Position numbers and translations under genes: made by a program. A stretch of DNA of 64,000 nucleotides from Salinispora oceanensis (GTDB taxonomy: Bacteria; Actinomycetota; Actinomycetes; Mycobacteriales; Micromonosporaceae), in NCBI RefSeq assembly GCF_000383575.1, contig NZ_KB911579.1, positions 1,667,875 to 1,731,874 on the forward strand, written 5' to 3'. Within the stretch, counting starts at the first letter, position 1; every line of letters starts with the position of its first letter. A model generated the notes under the pieces. It saw only the letters and a list, made by a program, of their open reading frames with translations, did no database searches and was not told where the DNA came from. Of the stretch, positions 16,291 through 28,743 are shown piece after piece.

Positions 16291-19096
16291 TCCTCTGGGC
16301 GTCGTGCAGCACCCGGCGGAAGAGATCCAACGCGCTCGGCCGGTCCCCCTGCTGGGCGATCGCCCGAGCCAGCATGTTCCGCGTTCCGCACTGCCCGACG
16401 CGGTCACCCGCCTCGATCACCGCAACCAGCGCTTCCCGGTGCAGCGCCGCCGCCTCTTCGGGCCGCCCAGCCTCCCGCTCCATCAGACCAACTGCGTTGA
16501 GCATCTCGCCTTCGCCGTGCCGGTGTCCGATCCGGCGCTTGAGGCACAACGCCATCAGCAGCAGCCGCCGGGCCGGTTCAATGTCCCCCAGCCGGTGACG
16601 GATCGTCCCGACGTGCCCGATGGCATGCGAAAGCTGCCGCAGGTCACCGATTTGCCGGCTCACCAGCAGATGGTGACGGCTGAATCGCAACGCGTCACCA
16701 TAGCGTCCCCAGCTGAGCAGGCTTTGCGTGATGTTGTTCAGAAGATTCGTTTTGGCTACGAAGTCTCCGTCGTGAGGTGACAGCTCCAGTGCCTCCTGGA
16801 AGAGCCGCATGCTGGCGCGGTATTCACCGTTGGCTGCCTTCAGGCTGCCCAGGTTATTCAAGGTGATCATGACTGCCGAGGTGAGCCCGAGCTGCCGTCG
16901 CAGGCTGAGCGCCTCTTCGGTAAGCCGGATGGCCGCTGCGAATCGGCCCAGCCGATAGTAGGCAGACGCAAGATAGTTGATGGTCGTAGCGACAGCCGCG
17001 TCGTCACCCAGCCGTCGCGCGGCGCGGAGCGCGACGGTGTGTGTGTCGATCAGGTCGTCCAGCTGGCCCCGCTCATAGTTGAACCCCCAGCAGGCGCGGG
17101 CCAGCTGCCAGCAGTGCTGCAGAAACCCCTCTGCCTCGGCGATGCGGGGCAAGGCAGTCAGCACCGTACGGTTCTCGTCGCACCACGCCCGGCCCTGCCC
17201 GACGCAACTGTCCACCAGGTCCGCCCGCGGCGCCTTCGGCGACATGAACTGGGCCCGACTCGCGGCCGTCTCGAACCGATCGGCGATCATCGCCGCCACG
17301 TACAGGTGGTGATCGAGGAGCCGTTCCAGGGCGGCGGAGCGCTCAGCCGCTCGACCGGGTTCGGCCAACAGGCGGTGGGCGTACTTCTGGACCAGGTCGT
17401 GGAGGCGGAACCGGCCCGGCCTCGGCTCCTCAACCAGATTGGCGTCGATCAACTCGTCGAGCAGGTCCCGGCTATCGGGTAGGAGCAGGTCGGCCAACGC
17501 GGCGGCGACCACGTTGTCGAAGTTGCTGTCCGGATGCACGCCGAGCAGTCGAAAGAGCCGCCGCGCGGGCGGTGAGACCTGCGCGTACGACAGGGCGAAG
17601 GCGCCGCCAACCGAACGCGGCCCGGCCGCGAACTCGGCCAACGGATCACGGGCTCCGGCCAGCCGTTCGACAAGGTCGACAATCCGCCAGCTCGGCCGAT
17701 GCGCCAACCGGGCACCCGCCAGCCGGATCGCCAACGGCAGGAAGCCGCAGCGACGGATCACCTCCGCCGCCGCCTCCGGTTCGGCGGCGACCCGCTCCGG
17801 ACCGGCCACCCGCCCCAGCAGCGTGACCGCCTCGTCCAGATCGAGAACGGGCAGGGACACCGGGTGGCCCACGTCCAGGCCGGCCAACCGCCGTCGACTG
17901 GTCACCAGCGTGAGGCAGGAACGCCCGGTGGGCAGCAGGGGTGCGACCTGATCGACGCTCGCCGCATTGTCCAGCAACACCAGCACCCGCCGGTCGGCGA
18001 GTTCGGTGCGCCACCGGACGAGACGATCCTCCAGGTCCACCGGAATCTGCTCCGCCGGAATACCGAGCTGCCGCAGCAAGGTCGCCACCGCCACCGCCGG
18101 GGTCAACGGGGTGCGTTCGCTGTGGCCGTGCAGGTCAATGTAGAGCTGCGCGTCCGGGTAGCGGTCGGCGAGGCGGGTGGCGAGGTGCACCGCGAGGGTG
18201 GTCTTGCCGCTGCCCGCCATCCCGTCGATCAGTTGAACCTGGGTGTCCCCCTCGTGGAACTGCTGGAACAGGTTCGCGACGATCTCCTGCCGGCCGGTGA
18301 AGTCGCTGATCGCCCTCGGCAGGCCCCGGACCGGGGTCGTGCTGGGTCGGGGTCCAATGGTGACCAGGTCCCCGGCCAGCACCCGCTGGTGCAGCTCCTG
18401 CAGCTCCACGCCGGGCTCGATGCCCAGCTCGTCGGCGTAGTGCCGGCGCCCGTCCCGGTAGACGACGAGGGCATCGGCCTGGCGACCGATGGCGGAGAGA
18501 GCCAGCATCAGTTGGCCCCGCAGGCGATCCCGGAGCGGATGTCGCGCGACCGCCTCGGTCAGTTCGTCGATCAGGTCGACGGCGTTGCCGAGCCGCAGCT
18601 CGACGTCAACGCACTCCTCCAGCGCCGTCACCCGTTGCTCGTCAAGCGTCTGGGCCCGGCCGCGTACGCTCCGCCCGGCGATGCCGCCCAGTGCCGGCCC
18701 CCGCCAGAGCGCGAGCGCAGCACGGAAGCGCCGGCGGGCGTCAGCCAGGTCGTCAGCGACTACCGCCGCCCGCGCGGCAGCAACCTCGTCGCCGAACACC
18801 TCGGCGTCGAGGTCACCGGGCGCGGTATGGACGCCGTAGCCAACCGGGTCGGTGACGATGAGGTCCGGGGACAACCCGAGGGTGACGAACCGGCGCCGCA
18901 GCCGGGACACACAGGTCTGCAGCTGGGCCCGGGCGGTAGCCGGTGGCTGCTCCTCCCAGACCGCGTCGACCAGCTCCTCCACCGGCACGATCCGGCCCGC
19001 CTGCAGTAACAGCATCGCGAGGATGGTCCGATCCCGACCCGCGGTAACGGTGGCCTCGCCACCGACCCGCAGCGGGCCCAGGATCCCAAACCGCAT
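16121..19096 (-). CDS. AfsR-like SARP regulator with NB-ARC and TPR domains
   Basis: 991 residues. An OmpR-type DNA-binding domain (about 1-95, MRFGILGPLRVGG) and a BTAD domain (about 100-245) form the SARP module. An NB-ARC STAND ATPase (about 265-530) follows, with Walker A GMAGSGKTT near 292 and VLVLLDNAASVDQV as Walker B. TPR repeats fill about 650-985. AfsR and relatives activate secondary-metabolite genes; the STAND module gates activity by ATP. No adjacent biosynthetic cluster is visible, so the target is unknown. The 3' end overlaps the EamA gene by 170 nt. Confidence 0.93.
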   Translation of the reverse strand: MRFGILGPLRVGGEATVTAGRDRTILAMLLLQAGRIVPVEELVDAVWEEQPPATARAQLQTCVSRLRRRFVTLGLSPDLIVTDPVGYGVHTAPGDLDAEVFGDEVAAARAAVVADDLADARRRFRAALALWRGPALGGIAGRSVRGRAQTLDEQRVTALEECVDVELRLGNAVDLIDELTEAVARHPLRDRLRGQLMLALSAIGRQADALVVYRDGRRHYADELGIEPGVELQELHQRVLAGDLVTIGPRPSTTPVRGLPRAISDFTGRQEIVANLFQQFHEGDTQVQLIDGMAGSGKTTLAVHLATRLADRYPDAQLYIDLHGHSERTPLTPAVAVATLLRQLGIPAEQIPVDLEDRLVRWRTELADRRVLVLLDNAASVDQVAPLLPTGRSCLTLVTSRRRLAGLDVGHPVSLPVLDLDEAVTLLGRVAGPERVAAEPEAAAEVIRRCGFLPLAIRLAGARLAHRPSWRIVDLVERLAGARDPLAEFAAGPRSVGGAFALSYAQVSPPARRLFRLLGVHPDSNFDNVVAAALADLLLPDSRDLLDELIDANLVEEPRPGRFRLHDLVQKYAHRLLAEPGRAAERSAALERLLDHHLYVAAMIADRFETAASRAQFMSPKAPRADLVDSCVGQGRAWCDENRTVLTALPRIAEAEGFLQHCWQLARACWGFNYERGQLDDLIDTHTVALRAARRLGDDAAVATTINYLASAYYRLGRFAAAIRLTEEALSLRRQLGLTSAVMITLNNLGSLKAANGEYRASMRLFQEALELSPHDGDFVAKTNLLNNITQSLLSWGRYGDALRFSRHHLLVSRQIGDLRQLSHAIGHVGTIRHRLGDIEPARRLLLMALCLKRRIGHRHGEGEMLNAVGLMEREAGRPEEAAALHREALVAVIEAGDRVGQCGTRNMLARAIAQQGDRPSALDLFRRVLHDAQRINHRYEQARALDGMARCLRSTDVSAARAYWTQALALFDQVDVPERHEVRRLLTELD

Positions 19097-19246
19097 ACTT
19101 CCACCCCTGCCGTACCTGCAACTTCCAGCAGGGTAGCTGTCGGCCTAAAACCCTTTTCGGATCCGGCGATAGCGCGGTGAGAGTGGATCAAGAGAGCGGC
19201 GGCTGACAATCAGGGTTGCATAGTCGAAGACACATTCGACGGGGGC

Positions 19247-19282
19247 GGTGCGCCCGTCCGGCCGTAGCCGAACGGGCGCACC
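19247..19282 (-). terminator. Hairpin terminator after class I fumarase
   Basis: Stem GGTGCGCCCGT (19247-19257) with ACGGGCGCACC (19272-19282), continuing inward through one mismatch to CGGC/GCCG. It begins 4 nt beyond the fumarase stop. Confidence 0.8.
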
Positions 19283-19286
19283 GATG

Positions 19287-20954
<1,668 letters not shown>

Positions 20955-21021
20955 GAGCGGAAAGCCTAGGGCAGAAGAGCCGTCCGGTCCCACCCGCCGG
21001 GTAGGTCCTGGGACAGCCCTC

Positions 21022-22344
21022 TCACCCCGTCGGGTCGGTTGACTGGAAGGAGACGTACCCGATCTGCCGGCCCTCACCGATGACCATGCCGTTCGCTCCG
21101 GCCGCGAGCGCGTTCGCCGCCGTTCGGAGGTTCGCCAGCTCAGCGCCGGTACGCGGATCGAGCGCGACAAGCCGGGACGGATCCTGTTCGGCGAAGATCG
21201 CCGCGGACGGGGTGAGCGCCACCCGCGGCTCCCCCTCGGCGGGGCGAGTCCACCGGGTCTCGCCGCCGCCCAGTTCGCGGGCGGAGACCGAGCGCTTGTC
21301 CGCCGTGCGGACCAGGGCGTATCGATCGTCAACGGCGACGATCTTCGTGCCCGGGTCGGTGACCAGCAGCAGCCGGCCGTCGTAGGCGTCAAGGACCGCC
21401 TGCTTGCCGTCCGGCGACATCCCGATCAGCACGCTGCGGGCACCCAGCGGGTCCCGGCGCTGGGCGCATCCGATGGCGTCGGCGGTGCCGAAGTTGACGC
21501 CCGCCCGGTGCCAGGTCTCCTTCCCCAACAACGGGTCCCAGCCCGAGACGGTGTATAGACAGTTGCCCTCCTCGGAGCGGGCGGTGAGCCGCAGCATCCG
21601 GCCACCGACCACGGAGAGCCGCTCGTCCCGGCCGGGCTCGATGTCAACCAGCACCCGTCCGGTCGCGGTGTCCAACACGTGCACGCGACCGTCGACCGGA
21701 AACCCGAGCAACCCGGGTACCGGCTCGGGGCCGGAGACCCCGTCGTCGATCCGGACGGCCTCGATTCGCCGGGTGTCGAGCAGCCCCGGGTTGTCGCCGA
21801 GCAGGCCACTTCGGACACCCGGCAGATAGGCCGTCCACAGCGGGGTGTCCCCACGCGGATCCCAGGCGTGCAACGTGCAGTCGGTCGGGGCCGGGCAACG
21901 CGCGTCAATGAGCAGGTTCCGCCAGGTCCAGACCGCGACCGCGTCGTCGTCCCGCCGCCGGGTGGCACCGGTGACCGGGTCGAGCACCTCGTAGCCTCGG
22001 GTGAGGAGCTTGCCCACCACGACGACGGCGTCCTGCCCCGCACCGGCGACCGCCGACCAGTCGGCCTTGCGCTTCCAGAGCGGGGTGCCGTCACCGAGCC
22101 GTACCGCCTCCACCCGGGTGCGCTGCTCGACCACGACGGCCTCGCCGGCGATGGTGACGCTGCGCGGGGTGCCACCGACGCGTTGCTGCCAGACCACGCC
22201 CGGCCCGCCGATCGGGGCACTGCGGTTCACCCAGTCCCACACGCCGGGGAACGGGTTCCAGACACCGCTCACCGAGAGCACGACGACCGTCACGAGCCCG
22301 AGCAGCAACCAACCAGGCTTACCCAGGCCGCGCCCCTTCACCAC
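21022..22344 (-). CDS. Membrane-anchored PQQ-like beta-propeller protein
   Basis: 440 residues. A single N-terminal membrane segment (about 10-27, [17 protein letters not shown]) is followed by an extracytoplasmic domain of repeated beta-propeller blades ([58 protein letters not shown]). This is the PQQ-like/WD-type quinoprotein fold without evident PQQ ligands. Its start overlaps the end of the MFS gene by 26 nt on the same strand, so the two are co-transcribed. A paralogue with the same layout lies at 28744-29994. The function is unknown; a surface binding or scaffold role is possible. Confidence 0.8.
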   Translation of the reverse strand: MVKGRGLGKPGWLLLGLVTVVVLSVSGVWNPFPGVWDWVNRSAPIGGPGVVWQQRVGGTPRSVTIAGEAVVVEQRTRVEAVRLGDGTPLWKRKADWSAVAGAGQDAVVVVGKLLTRGYEVLDPVTGATRRRDDDAVAVWTWRNLLIDARCPAPTDCTLHAWDPRGDTPLWTAYLPGVRSGLLGDNPGLLDTRRIEAVRIDDGVSGPEPVPGLLGFPVDGRVHVLDTATGRVLVDIEPGRDERLSVVGGRMLRLTARSEEGNCLYTVSGWDPLLGKETWHRAGVNFGTADAIGCAQRRDPLGARSVLIGMSPDGKQAVLDAYDGRLLLVTDPGTKIVAVDDRYALVRTADKRSVSARELGGGETRWTRPAEGEPRVALTPSAAIFAEQDPSRLVALDPRTGAELANLRTAANALAAGANGMVIGEGRQIGYVSFQSTDPTG

Positions 22345-23593
22345 CGGGACACGGTAGCCGCCCGCCCGGACCGCCGCATCCCGCCGCGCCCGCGTCCGGC
22401 GGGGCCAGCGTCCGCCAGAGCACCACCGTCGCGGTGAGCGACGCCACCCCGGCGAGCGCTATCACGGTACCGGGGGCGACCACCTCGCTCAACGCCCCGC
22501 CGGCCGCGGCGGCCAATCCCTGCCCCGCCATCATGCCGGTGCCCAGCAGCCCGAACGCCTGCCCCCGGCGGGCTTCCGGCACCGCATCGAGAAACCGCCG
22601 GGCCAGCCCGAGGTGGTAGGCGAAACCGGCGGTCGCGACCGTGAGCAGCACCACCGCCGGCCACTGGCTCGGCTCGGCCACGAAAGCCAGCAACGGCACG
22701 CCGAGCAGCAGCGCCAGCCACGGAGTCAACGCCTCCCGGCGGGCGGGCCCGACGAACCGTCCGACCAGCAGGTCGCCGAGGAGCATCCCGAAGGCACCGG
22801 CCATCAGCAGCAGGCCGGCACTGGCCGCCGGTTCGAGCTGGGCCGCGTACGGCACGAGCACGCCATCGGCCCCGACCAGCAGCGAGCCGGGAATCCACTG
22901 TGCCAGGAGCAGGCCGCGTACCCGCCGGTCGGCGAGGAGTATCCGGTTGACCCGCCAGGTCTCCCCGACGGCGCTTCCGGTCCCCGTCGCCACCCGGGGC
23001 GCTCGGGACGTCAGCCCGACCCGGGCCAGCAGGGCGGCGAGGAGGCAGGTGGCCGCCGTGAGCCAGAGCGCCCCGTACGGGCCGACCAGCCCGAGCAGCA
23101 GGCCACCGAGGGCGAACCCGGCCACCTGGGTGCCCCCGGCCGCCACGGTGAGCACCGACCGCCCCAACACGTACGCGTCGCCGTGCAGTATCTCCGGCAG
23201 CAGCGCGCTGCGGGCGGCGCTGCTGACCGGGGCGAGGAGTCCGACGACCGCGACCAGGCCGAGCATGGCCGGCGGGGAGAGCACGCCGAGCGCGAGCACC
23301 ACGACCATGGCGAGCCGTAAGAGGTCGTAGCCGACGATGAGCCGCCGCGGCGGCCACCGGTCGGCGAGGGCGAGCAGGAACACCCCGCCCACCGCGTGTG
23401 GCAGGAACCCGGTCACGTACGCCAACGCGGCGAGCAGCCCGGAGCCGGTGCGCTCGTAGATCAGCACGGACAGGGCGAGCATCTTCACCGTCTCGCCGAT
23501 CACGAACACGCTGTAGCCGCCGAAGAGCGCCCGGAACTCGGCGACGGCGAAGACCTCCCGGAAGGTGACGGGACGGGAGTCGGTAACGATCAT
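22319..23593 (-). CDS. MFS transporter
   Basis: 424 residues with about 12 hydrophobic helices. The loop ALADRWPPRRLIVGYD near 75 matches the MFS motif A region between helices 2 and 3. It resembles the enterobactin exporter/macrolide efflux (MFS_3) branch. It is divergent from an ArsR-type regulator whose operator-like palindrome lies between them, so expression is likely controlled by that regulator. The exported compound is unknown. The C-terminal tail ([17 protein letters not shown]) is low complexity. Confidence 0.88.
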   Translation of the reverse strand: MIVTDSRPVTFREVFAVAEFRALFGGYSVFVIGETVKMLALSVLIYERTGSGLLAALAYVTGFLPHAVGGVFLLALADRWPPRRLIVGYDLLRLAMVVVLALGVLSPPAMLGLVAVVGLLAPVSSAARSALLPEILHGDAYVLGRSVLTVAAGGTQVAGFALGGLLLGLVGPYGALWLTAATCLLAALLARVGLTSRAPRVATGTGSAVGETWRVNRILLADRRVRGLLLAQWIPGSLLVGADGVLVPYAAQLEPAASAGLLLMAGAFGMLLGDLLVGRFVGPARREALTPWLALLLGVPLLAFVAEPSQWPAVVLLTVATAGFAYHLGLARRFLDAVPEARRGQAFGLLGTGMMAGQGLAAAAGGALSEVVAPGTVIALAGVASLTATVVLWRTLAPPDAGAAGCGGPGGRLPCPGGEGARPG

Positions 23594-23630
23594 TCGAGCA
23601 AGTGTGGGGAGTGAACCGGTGACGACCTAT

Positions 23631-23652
23631 CCTTTCGTTCACCAGCGAAAGG
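23631..23652. promoter_or_regulatory. Palindromic operator upstream of ArsR gene
   Basis: CCTTTCG (23631-23637) and CGAAAGG (23646-23652) are perfect inverted arms around an 8-nt centre. The right arm contains the Shine-Dalgarno sequence of the regulator gene, which would allow autorepression. It sits in the divergent MFS/ArsR promoter region. Confidence 0.6.
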
Positions 23653-23658
23653 AGCGGC

Positions 23659-24648
23659 ATGCGGATCGAGGTGACCTCGGCGGACGTGGCGGTGAGCCGC
23701 TACGCCATCTCACCGCTCGGGGAGGCGATGTCGGCGCTGCGGCTCTGCGCCGGGCAGAACGAGGTCACCGGGCTGACCCCGTGGGTGACCCGGGCCCGCC
23801 CCGCCTTCGAGCAGCTGCGGCGAAGCATGCCGGCGATCGACGCGCTGTTGGCGTTGCAACGCCGGGGCGCGTACAACGCGGACTTCTACCAACCGCCGCC
23901 AGACGGCATGGCACGGGAATTCGCCGACGAACTCGCCCTGGTCCGGGCTACTCCGCTGGCGCAGGCCCGCGCCGAGTTGGCCCGCAACCTCGCCGGCCAT
24001 CGCACCCCACCGGCGAACGCCCGTCGGATCTACGAATCGCCGGCGGTGGTGGACCGACTCGCCGACGGGATCGAGGCGGCCTGGGTCACGCTGGTCGAGC
24101 CGGAGTGGCCGCGACTGCGGGCCGTCCTGGAGCGGGACCTGCTGCACCGGGCGGGGCGGCTGCTCGCGTACGGCTGGGGCGCGGCGGTCGCGGACCTGGA
24201 CCCCCGGCTGCACTGGGTGCCCGGCCCGGGCGTCGGCTATCTCGACATCGACGACCCGGACCCGCGAACGTACCCGCTGAGCGGGCACGGAATGCTCTTC
24301 GTGCCCACCGTCTTCGGCTCCCTGATGTACTACGTCGAGCAGCCCGGGCCGTACGCGATCGTCTACCAGGCCGCCGGGGTCGCCGAACTGCTCGGTCCCC
24401 CGGACCCGACGCGGCCGGTGGACGCGCTGGACCGGCTGGTCGGCCGGGGCCGCGCCACGGTGCTGCGGGCCCTGGTGGCCCCCGCGACGACCAGTCAGCT
24501 CGTCGCGCAACTCGGTCTGAGCCTGGGCGGCATCGGCGACCATCTGGCGGTGCTACGCGAGGCCGGTCTGGTGACCCGCGCCCGCGCCGGCCGGACGGTC
24601 CGCTACCGCCGCACCTCGCTGGGGGACGCGCTCGCCGAGAACGACTGA
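23659..24648 (+). CDS. ArsR-type wHTH regulator with DUF5937 domain
   Basis: 329 residues. The N-terminal two-thirds matches DUF5937 (MRIEVTSADVAVSRYAISPL, then PWVTRARPAFEQL). The C-terminus holds an ArsR-like winged HTH (about 255-320, RATVLRALVAPATTSQLVAQ then LGGIGDHLAVLREAGLVTR). The start has GAAAGGAG immediately upstream. It is divergent from the MFS gene, its probable target. The 3' end overlaps the convergent Lrp gene by 46 nt. Confidence 0.85.
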   Translation: MRIEVTSADVAVSRYAISPLGEAMSALRLCAGQNEVTGLTPWVTRARPAFEQLRRSMPAIDALLALQRRGAYNADFYQPPPDGMAREFADELALVRATPLAQARAELARNLAGHRTPPANARRIYESPAVVDRLADGIEAAWVTLVEPEWPRLRAVLERDLLHRAGRLLAYGWGAAVADLDPRLHWVPGPGVGYLDIDDPDPRTYPLSGHGMLFVPTVFGSLMYYVEQPGPYAIVYQAAGVAELLGPPDPTRPVDALDRLVGRGRATVLRALVAPATTSQLVAQLGLSLGGIGDHLAVLREAGLVTRARAGRTVRYRRTSLGDALAEND

Positions 24649-25169
24649 CCGGACCCGGCGCCCTCCGTGGCCGGCGGCGACGTTGCCCGCAGCGCGGAAC
24701 GGAGCAGGGGCAGGACCCGGTGCGGGATCTGCTCCGCCAAGGCGATGATCGTCGAGGTACGTCGGATGCTCTCGTGCGACACGATCTGGTCGATCACCCG
24801 TTGCAGGTCGGCGTTGGAACGGGCCACGATTCGGCAGAGCAGGTCACCGGAGCCGGTGATGGTGTGCGCCTCAAGCACCTCCGGGATCGCCGCCAGGTGG
24901 GCGACGACCGGATCGCGCCCGTGTCGTTGGCTGATCTCCAGGGTGACGAAGCTGGTCACCCCGAACCCGACGGCGGCCGGGGACACCGCGGGGCCAAACC
25001 CGTCGATCACCCCTCGGGCGACCAACTTGTCCAACCGCGCCTGCACGGTGCCCCGGGCCACCCCGAGGCGACGGGAGCACTCCAGCACTCCAATCCGCGG
25101 CTCCTCGGCGAAGAGCTCGATCAGACCAACGTCGAGGCTGTCCAGCTGGACAGAATGACCAGTGCTCAT
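24603..25169 (-). CDS. Lrp/AsnC-family regulator
   Basis: 188 residues from ATG 25169 (MSTGHSVQLDSLDVGLIELF); the upstream open frame is not used. An AsnC-type HTH (about 10-60, GVLECSRRLGVARGTVQARL) is followed by a RAM ligand-binding domain (about 75-155, VLEAHTITGSGDLLCRIVA). It is divergent from hppD across a 154-nt gap, so it probably senses an aromatic amino acid or its keto acid and regulates tyrosine breakdown (inference). TTGTGCAA at 25188-25195 is a possible Lrp-type half-palindrome. A Ser/Ala-rich C-terminal tail overlaps the convergent ArsR gene. Confidence 0.9.
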   Translation of the reverse strand: MSTGHSVQLDSLDVGLIELFAEEPRIGVLECSRRLGVARGTVQARLDKLVARGVIDGFGPAVSPAAVGFGVTSFVTLEISQRHGRDPVVAHLAAIPEVLEAHTITGSGDLLCRIVARSNADLQRVIDQIVSHESIRRTSTIIALAEQIPHRVLPLLRSALRATSPPATEGAGSGQSFSASASPSEVRR

Positions 25170-25230
25170 AGGTAAGGACCCTACTGCTTGTGCAACCTGA
25201 CCAGGCTGATCAACAACAGTTGCCCAGTGA

Positions 25231-26529
<1,299 letters not shown>

Positions 26530-26534
26530 CAGAC

Positions 26535-26586
26535 CGGTGGTTGGCGGCCCGCCCGGTGGCCACCACGGCTGCGCTGCCAACCACCG
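26535..26586 (+). terminator. Hairpin terminator after hppD
   Basis: CGGTGGTTGGC (26535-26545) pairs with GCCAACCACCG (26576-26586). A smaller GGTGG/CCACC hairpin is nested in the loop. It starts 5 nt after the stop. Confidence 0.75.
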
Positions 26587-26628
26587 TCGTTAAGGTGTCC
26601 AGGTGAGCGAGCAGAACGAGGTGGCGCG

Positions 26629-27606
26629 GTGAGCGTCGCACCTGGCTGGTATCTGGACCCCGCCGACCCGGGCACCCGGAGGTACTGGGACGGCGAGGGT
26701 TGGCTCGGTGCACCCATCCCGGCCGAGGCCACACCCCCGGCGGGCCCGCCGCCGCCCGAGCCCGAGCCGACTACCCGGCCCGACGAACCCGAGCCCGACC
26801 CGGCTACCCGGCCCGGCGAGCCCAAGTCAGCGCCGGCTACCCGACCCGGCGAGCCCGGCCCAACCACCGGTCGGGCCGGCGCCGTGGGACAACACGCCCC
26901 GGTCGGGGCCGGCACCCCGTCACCGGGGTATGGGCCACCGCCGGGTGCGCCGTACCCGGGGACAGCCGGCGGGCCCCCACCGGGAGCGCCGTACCCGACG
27001 TGGCCGGGCCAGCAGCCCGAGCCGCGTCCGCACGGGCTACCGCTGGCCGGGTTGGGAGCCCGACTGGTAGCCCGCCTCATCGACATCACCGTCGTCCTCG
27101 CGCTGAACGTGGTGGTGAACTTCTGGTTCGTGTGGCAGTACATCCAGCAGATGTCCCCGCCGATCACCGAGGCCTGGCGCCGGATCGTTGACCAGGACAC
27201 CACCACCGAGCAGCTACCGGCGGCAGGTGACCAGGCCGGCAGCCTCCAGATCGCGATTCTGTTGATCGCCACAGCGCTCTGGATGGCCTACGAGGTACCG
27301 TCAACGGCCAGCCGCGGACAGACCTTCGGCAAGCGGGTGATGGGCCTGCAGGTGCTACCGGTGAGCGCCGTCGCCCCGCTGGGCTTCGGGCGGGCGCTGC
27401 GCCGCTGGAACTTGCTCGGCCTGCCCACCCTGGGCTGGTTCTGCTGCATTGGCTTCCTGCTGCAGCTCATCGACTCCCTCTCACCGCTGTTCGACCGCCC
27501 GCTTCGGCAGGCCCTGCACGACAAGCGGGCGCAGACCGTGGTGGTTCAGCTACCCCGCACCCCCGTCCCGAATGACCGCCCCGCACCCCCGGGAGACACC
27601 TCATGA
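26629..27606 (+). CDS. RDD-family membrane protein with DUF2510-like N-terminus
   Basis: 325 residues from GTG 26629. The N-terminus APGWYLDPADPGTRRYWDG is the DUF2510-type motif common in actinobacterial membrane proteins. A Pro/Glu/Thr-rich low-complexity segment (about 35-140) with RPGEP repeats follows, then an RDD domain (about 143-310) with three or four membrane helices (LVARLIDITVVLALNVVVNF, RGQTFGKRVMGL). RDD proteins may act as ion transporters or membrane adaptors; the role here is unknown. It overlaps the aminotransferase gene by 4 nt (ATGA). Confidence 0.87.
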   Translation: MSVAPGWYLDPADPGTRRYWDGEGWLGAPIPAEATPPAGPPPPEPEPTTRPDEPEPDPATRPGEPKSAPATRPGEPGPTTGRAGAVGQHAPVGAGTPSPGYGPPPGAPYPGTAGGPPPGAPYPTWPGQQPEPRPHGLPLAGLGARLVARLIDITVVLALNVVVNFWFVWQYIQQMSPPITEAWRRIVDQDTTTEQLPAAGDQAGSLQIAILLIATALWMAYEVPSTASRGQTFGKRVMGLQVLPVSAVAPLGFGRALRRWNLLGLPTLGWFCCIGFLLQLIDSLSPLFDRPLRQALHDKRAQTVVVQLPRTPVPNDRPAPPGDTS

Positions 27607-28706
27607 CCGATACCGGACGACGCCGGCCGGCGCCCCGGCTCACCCGCGCCGACCTGGACGTACTGCCGAGCTACGTGCCGGGGCGCAGCCCGGCCGACCT
27701 GGCCCGCGAACTGGGCCTGCCCGAGGCGATCAAACTGGCCAGCAACGAGGTGCCGTACGGCCCGCTGCCCGGCGTGGTGGCGGCGGTCACCGAGGCCACC
27801 GCGGGCGCCCACCGATACCCGGACATGGGCGTGGTGGCGCTGCGCGCGGCCCTCGCCGAGCAGTACGGGGTGGACGCCGAGCGGATCGCCACCGGCTGCG
27901 GGTCGGTGGCGCTCGCCGATCACCTGGTCCGGGCCACCTGCATGCCCGGTGACGAGCTGATCTACTCCTGGCGCTCGTTCGAGGCGTACCCGATCATCGC
28001 GGCGACCAACGGGGCGACCAGCGTACGGGTCAGCAACGACGCCGGGCACGGGCACGACCTGACCGCGATGGCCGCCGCGATCACCGACCGCACCCGAATG
28101 GTCCTGGTCTGCAACCCGAACAACCCCACCGGCACCGCGGTACGCCGAGCCGAGCTGGAGCGCTTCCTCGACCAGGTCCCGGACGACGTGCTGGTGGTCA
28201 TTGACGAGGCCTACCGGGAGTTCGTCACCGACCCGGAGGTGCCGGACGGCCTCAGTTATCTGGACCGACCGAACGTGGCGGTGCTGCGGACCCTGTCAAA
28301 GGCCTGGGGCCTGGCCGGGCTCCGGATCGGCTTCCTGGTCGCCCAGCCGGAGGTGGCCGCGGCCATCCGAAAGGTGGTCACGCCCTTCTCCGCCAGCGTG
28401 GCCGCCCAGGCCGGCGCGCTGGCGGCCCTCGCCCAGGCCGACGAGGTGCGGCGGCGCTGCGCCCTGGTCGTGGCCGAGCGGGGCCGGGTCACCGAGGCGG
28501 TCCGCAAGCTGGTCCCGGACGTACCGACCAGCCAGGCCAACTTCGTCTGGCTACCCCTGGGCGACCAGGCGGTGGAGTTCGGCCGGGCCTGCGAGTCGCG
28601 CGGCGTGATCGTACGACCCTTCCCCGGCGACGGAGTCCGGGTCACCATCGGCACCCCGGCCGAGAATGACGCCTTCCTCGCCGCGGCGGAGGCCGCGCTC
28701 GGCTGA
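27603..28706 (+). CDS. hisC: HisC-like aminotransferase (histidinol-phosphate or aromatic amino acid)
   Basis: 367 residues, fold-type I PLP enzyme. PLP contacts are NPNNPTGTAV near 174-183, VVIDEAYREF near 199 and the Schiff-base Lys in TLSKAWGLAGLRIG near 233. The family covers histidinol-phosphate aminotransferases and the closely related aromatic aminotransferase (Pat). No other his gene is nearby, whereas hppD is 1.1 kb upstream, so a tyrosine-to-4-hydroxyphenylpyruvate role is plausible. The sequence alone does not decide this. Confidence 0.88.
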   Translation: MTDTGRRRPAPRLTRADLDVLPSYVPGRSPADLARELGLPEAIKLASNEVPYGPLPGVVAAVTEATAGAHRYPDMGVVALRAALAEQYGVDAERIATGCGSVALADHLVRATCMPGDELIYSWRSFEAYPIIAATNGATSVRVSNDAGHGHDLTAMAAAITDRTRMVLVCNPNNPTGTAVRRAELERFLDQVPDDVLVVIDEAYREFVTDPEVPDGLSYLDRPNVAVLRTLSKAWGLAGLRIGFLVAQPEVAAAIRKVVTPFSASVAAQAGALAALAQADEVRRRCALVVAERGRVTEAVRKLVPDVPTSQANFVWLPLGDQAVEFGRACESRGVIVRPFPGDGVRVTIGTPAENDAFLAAAEAALG

Positions 28707-28743
28707 GTCACGGCGTCCTGCCCGCCGCGAGCTGACGGTCTGC

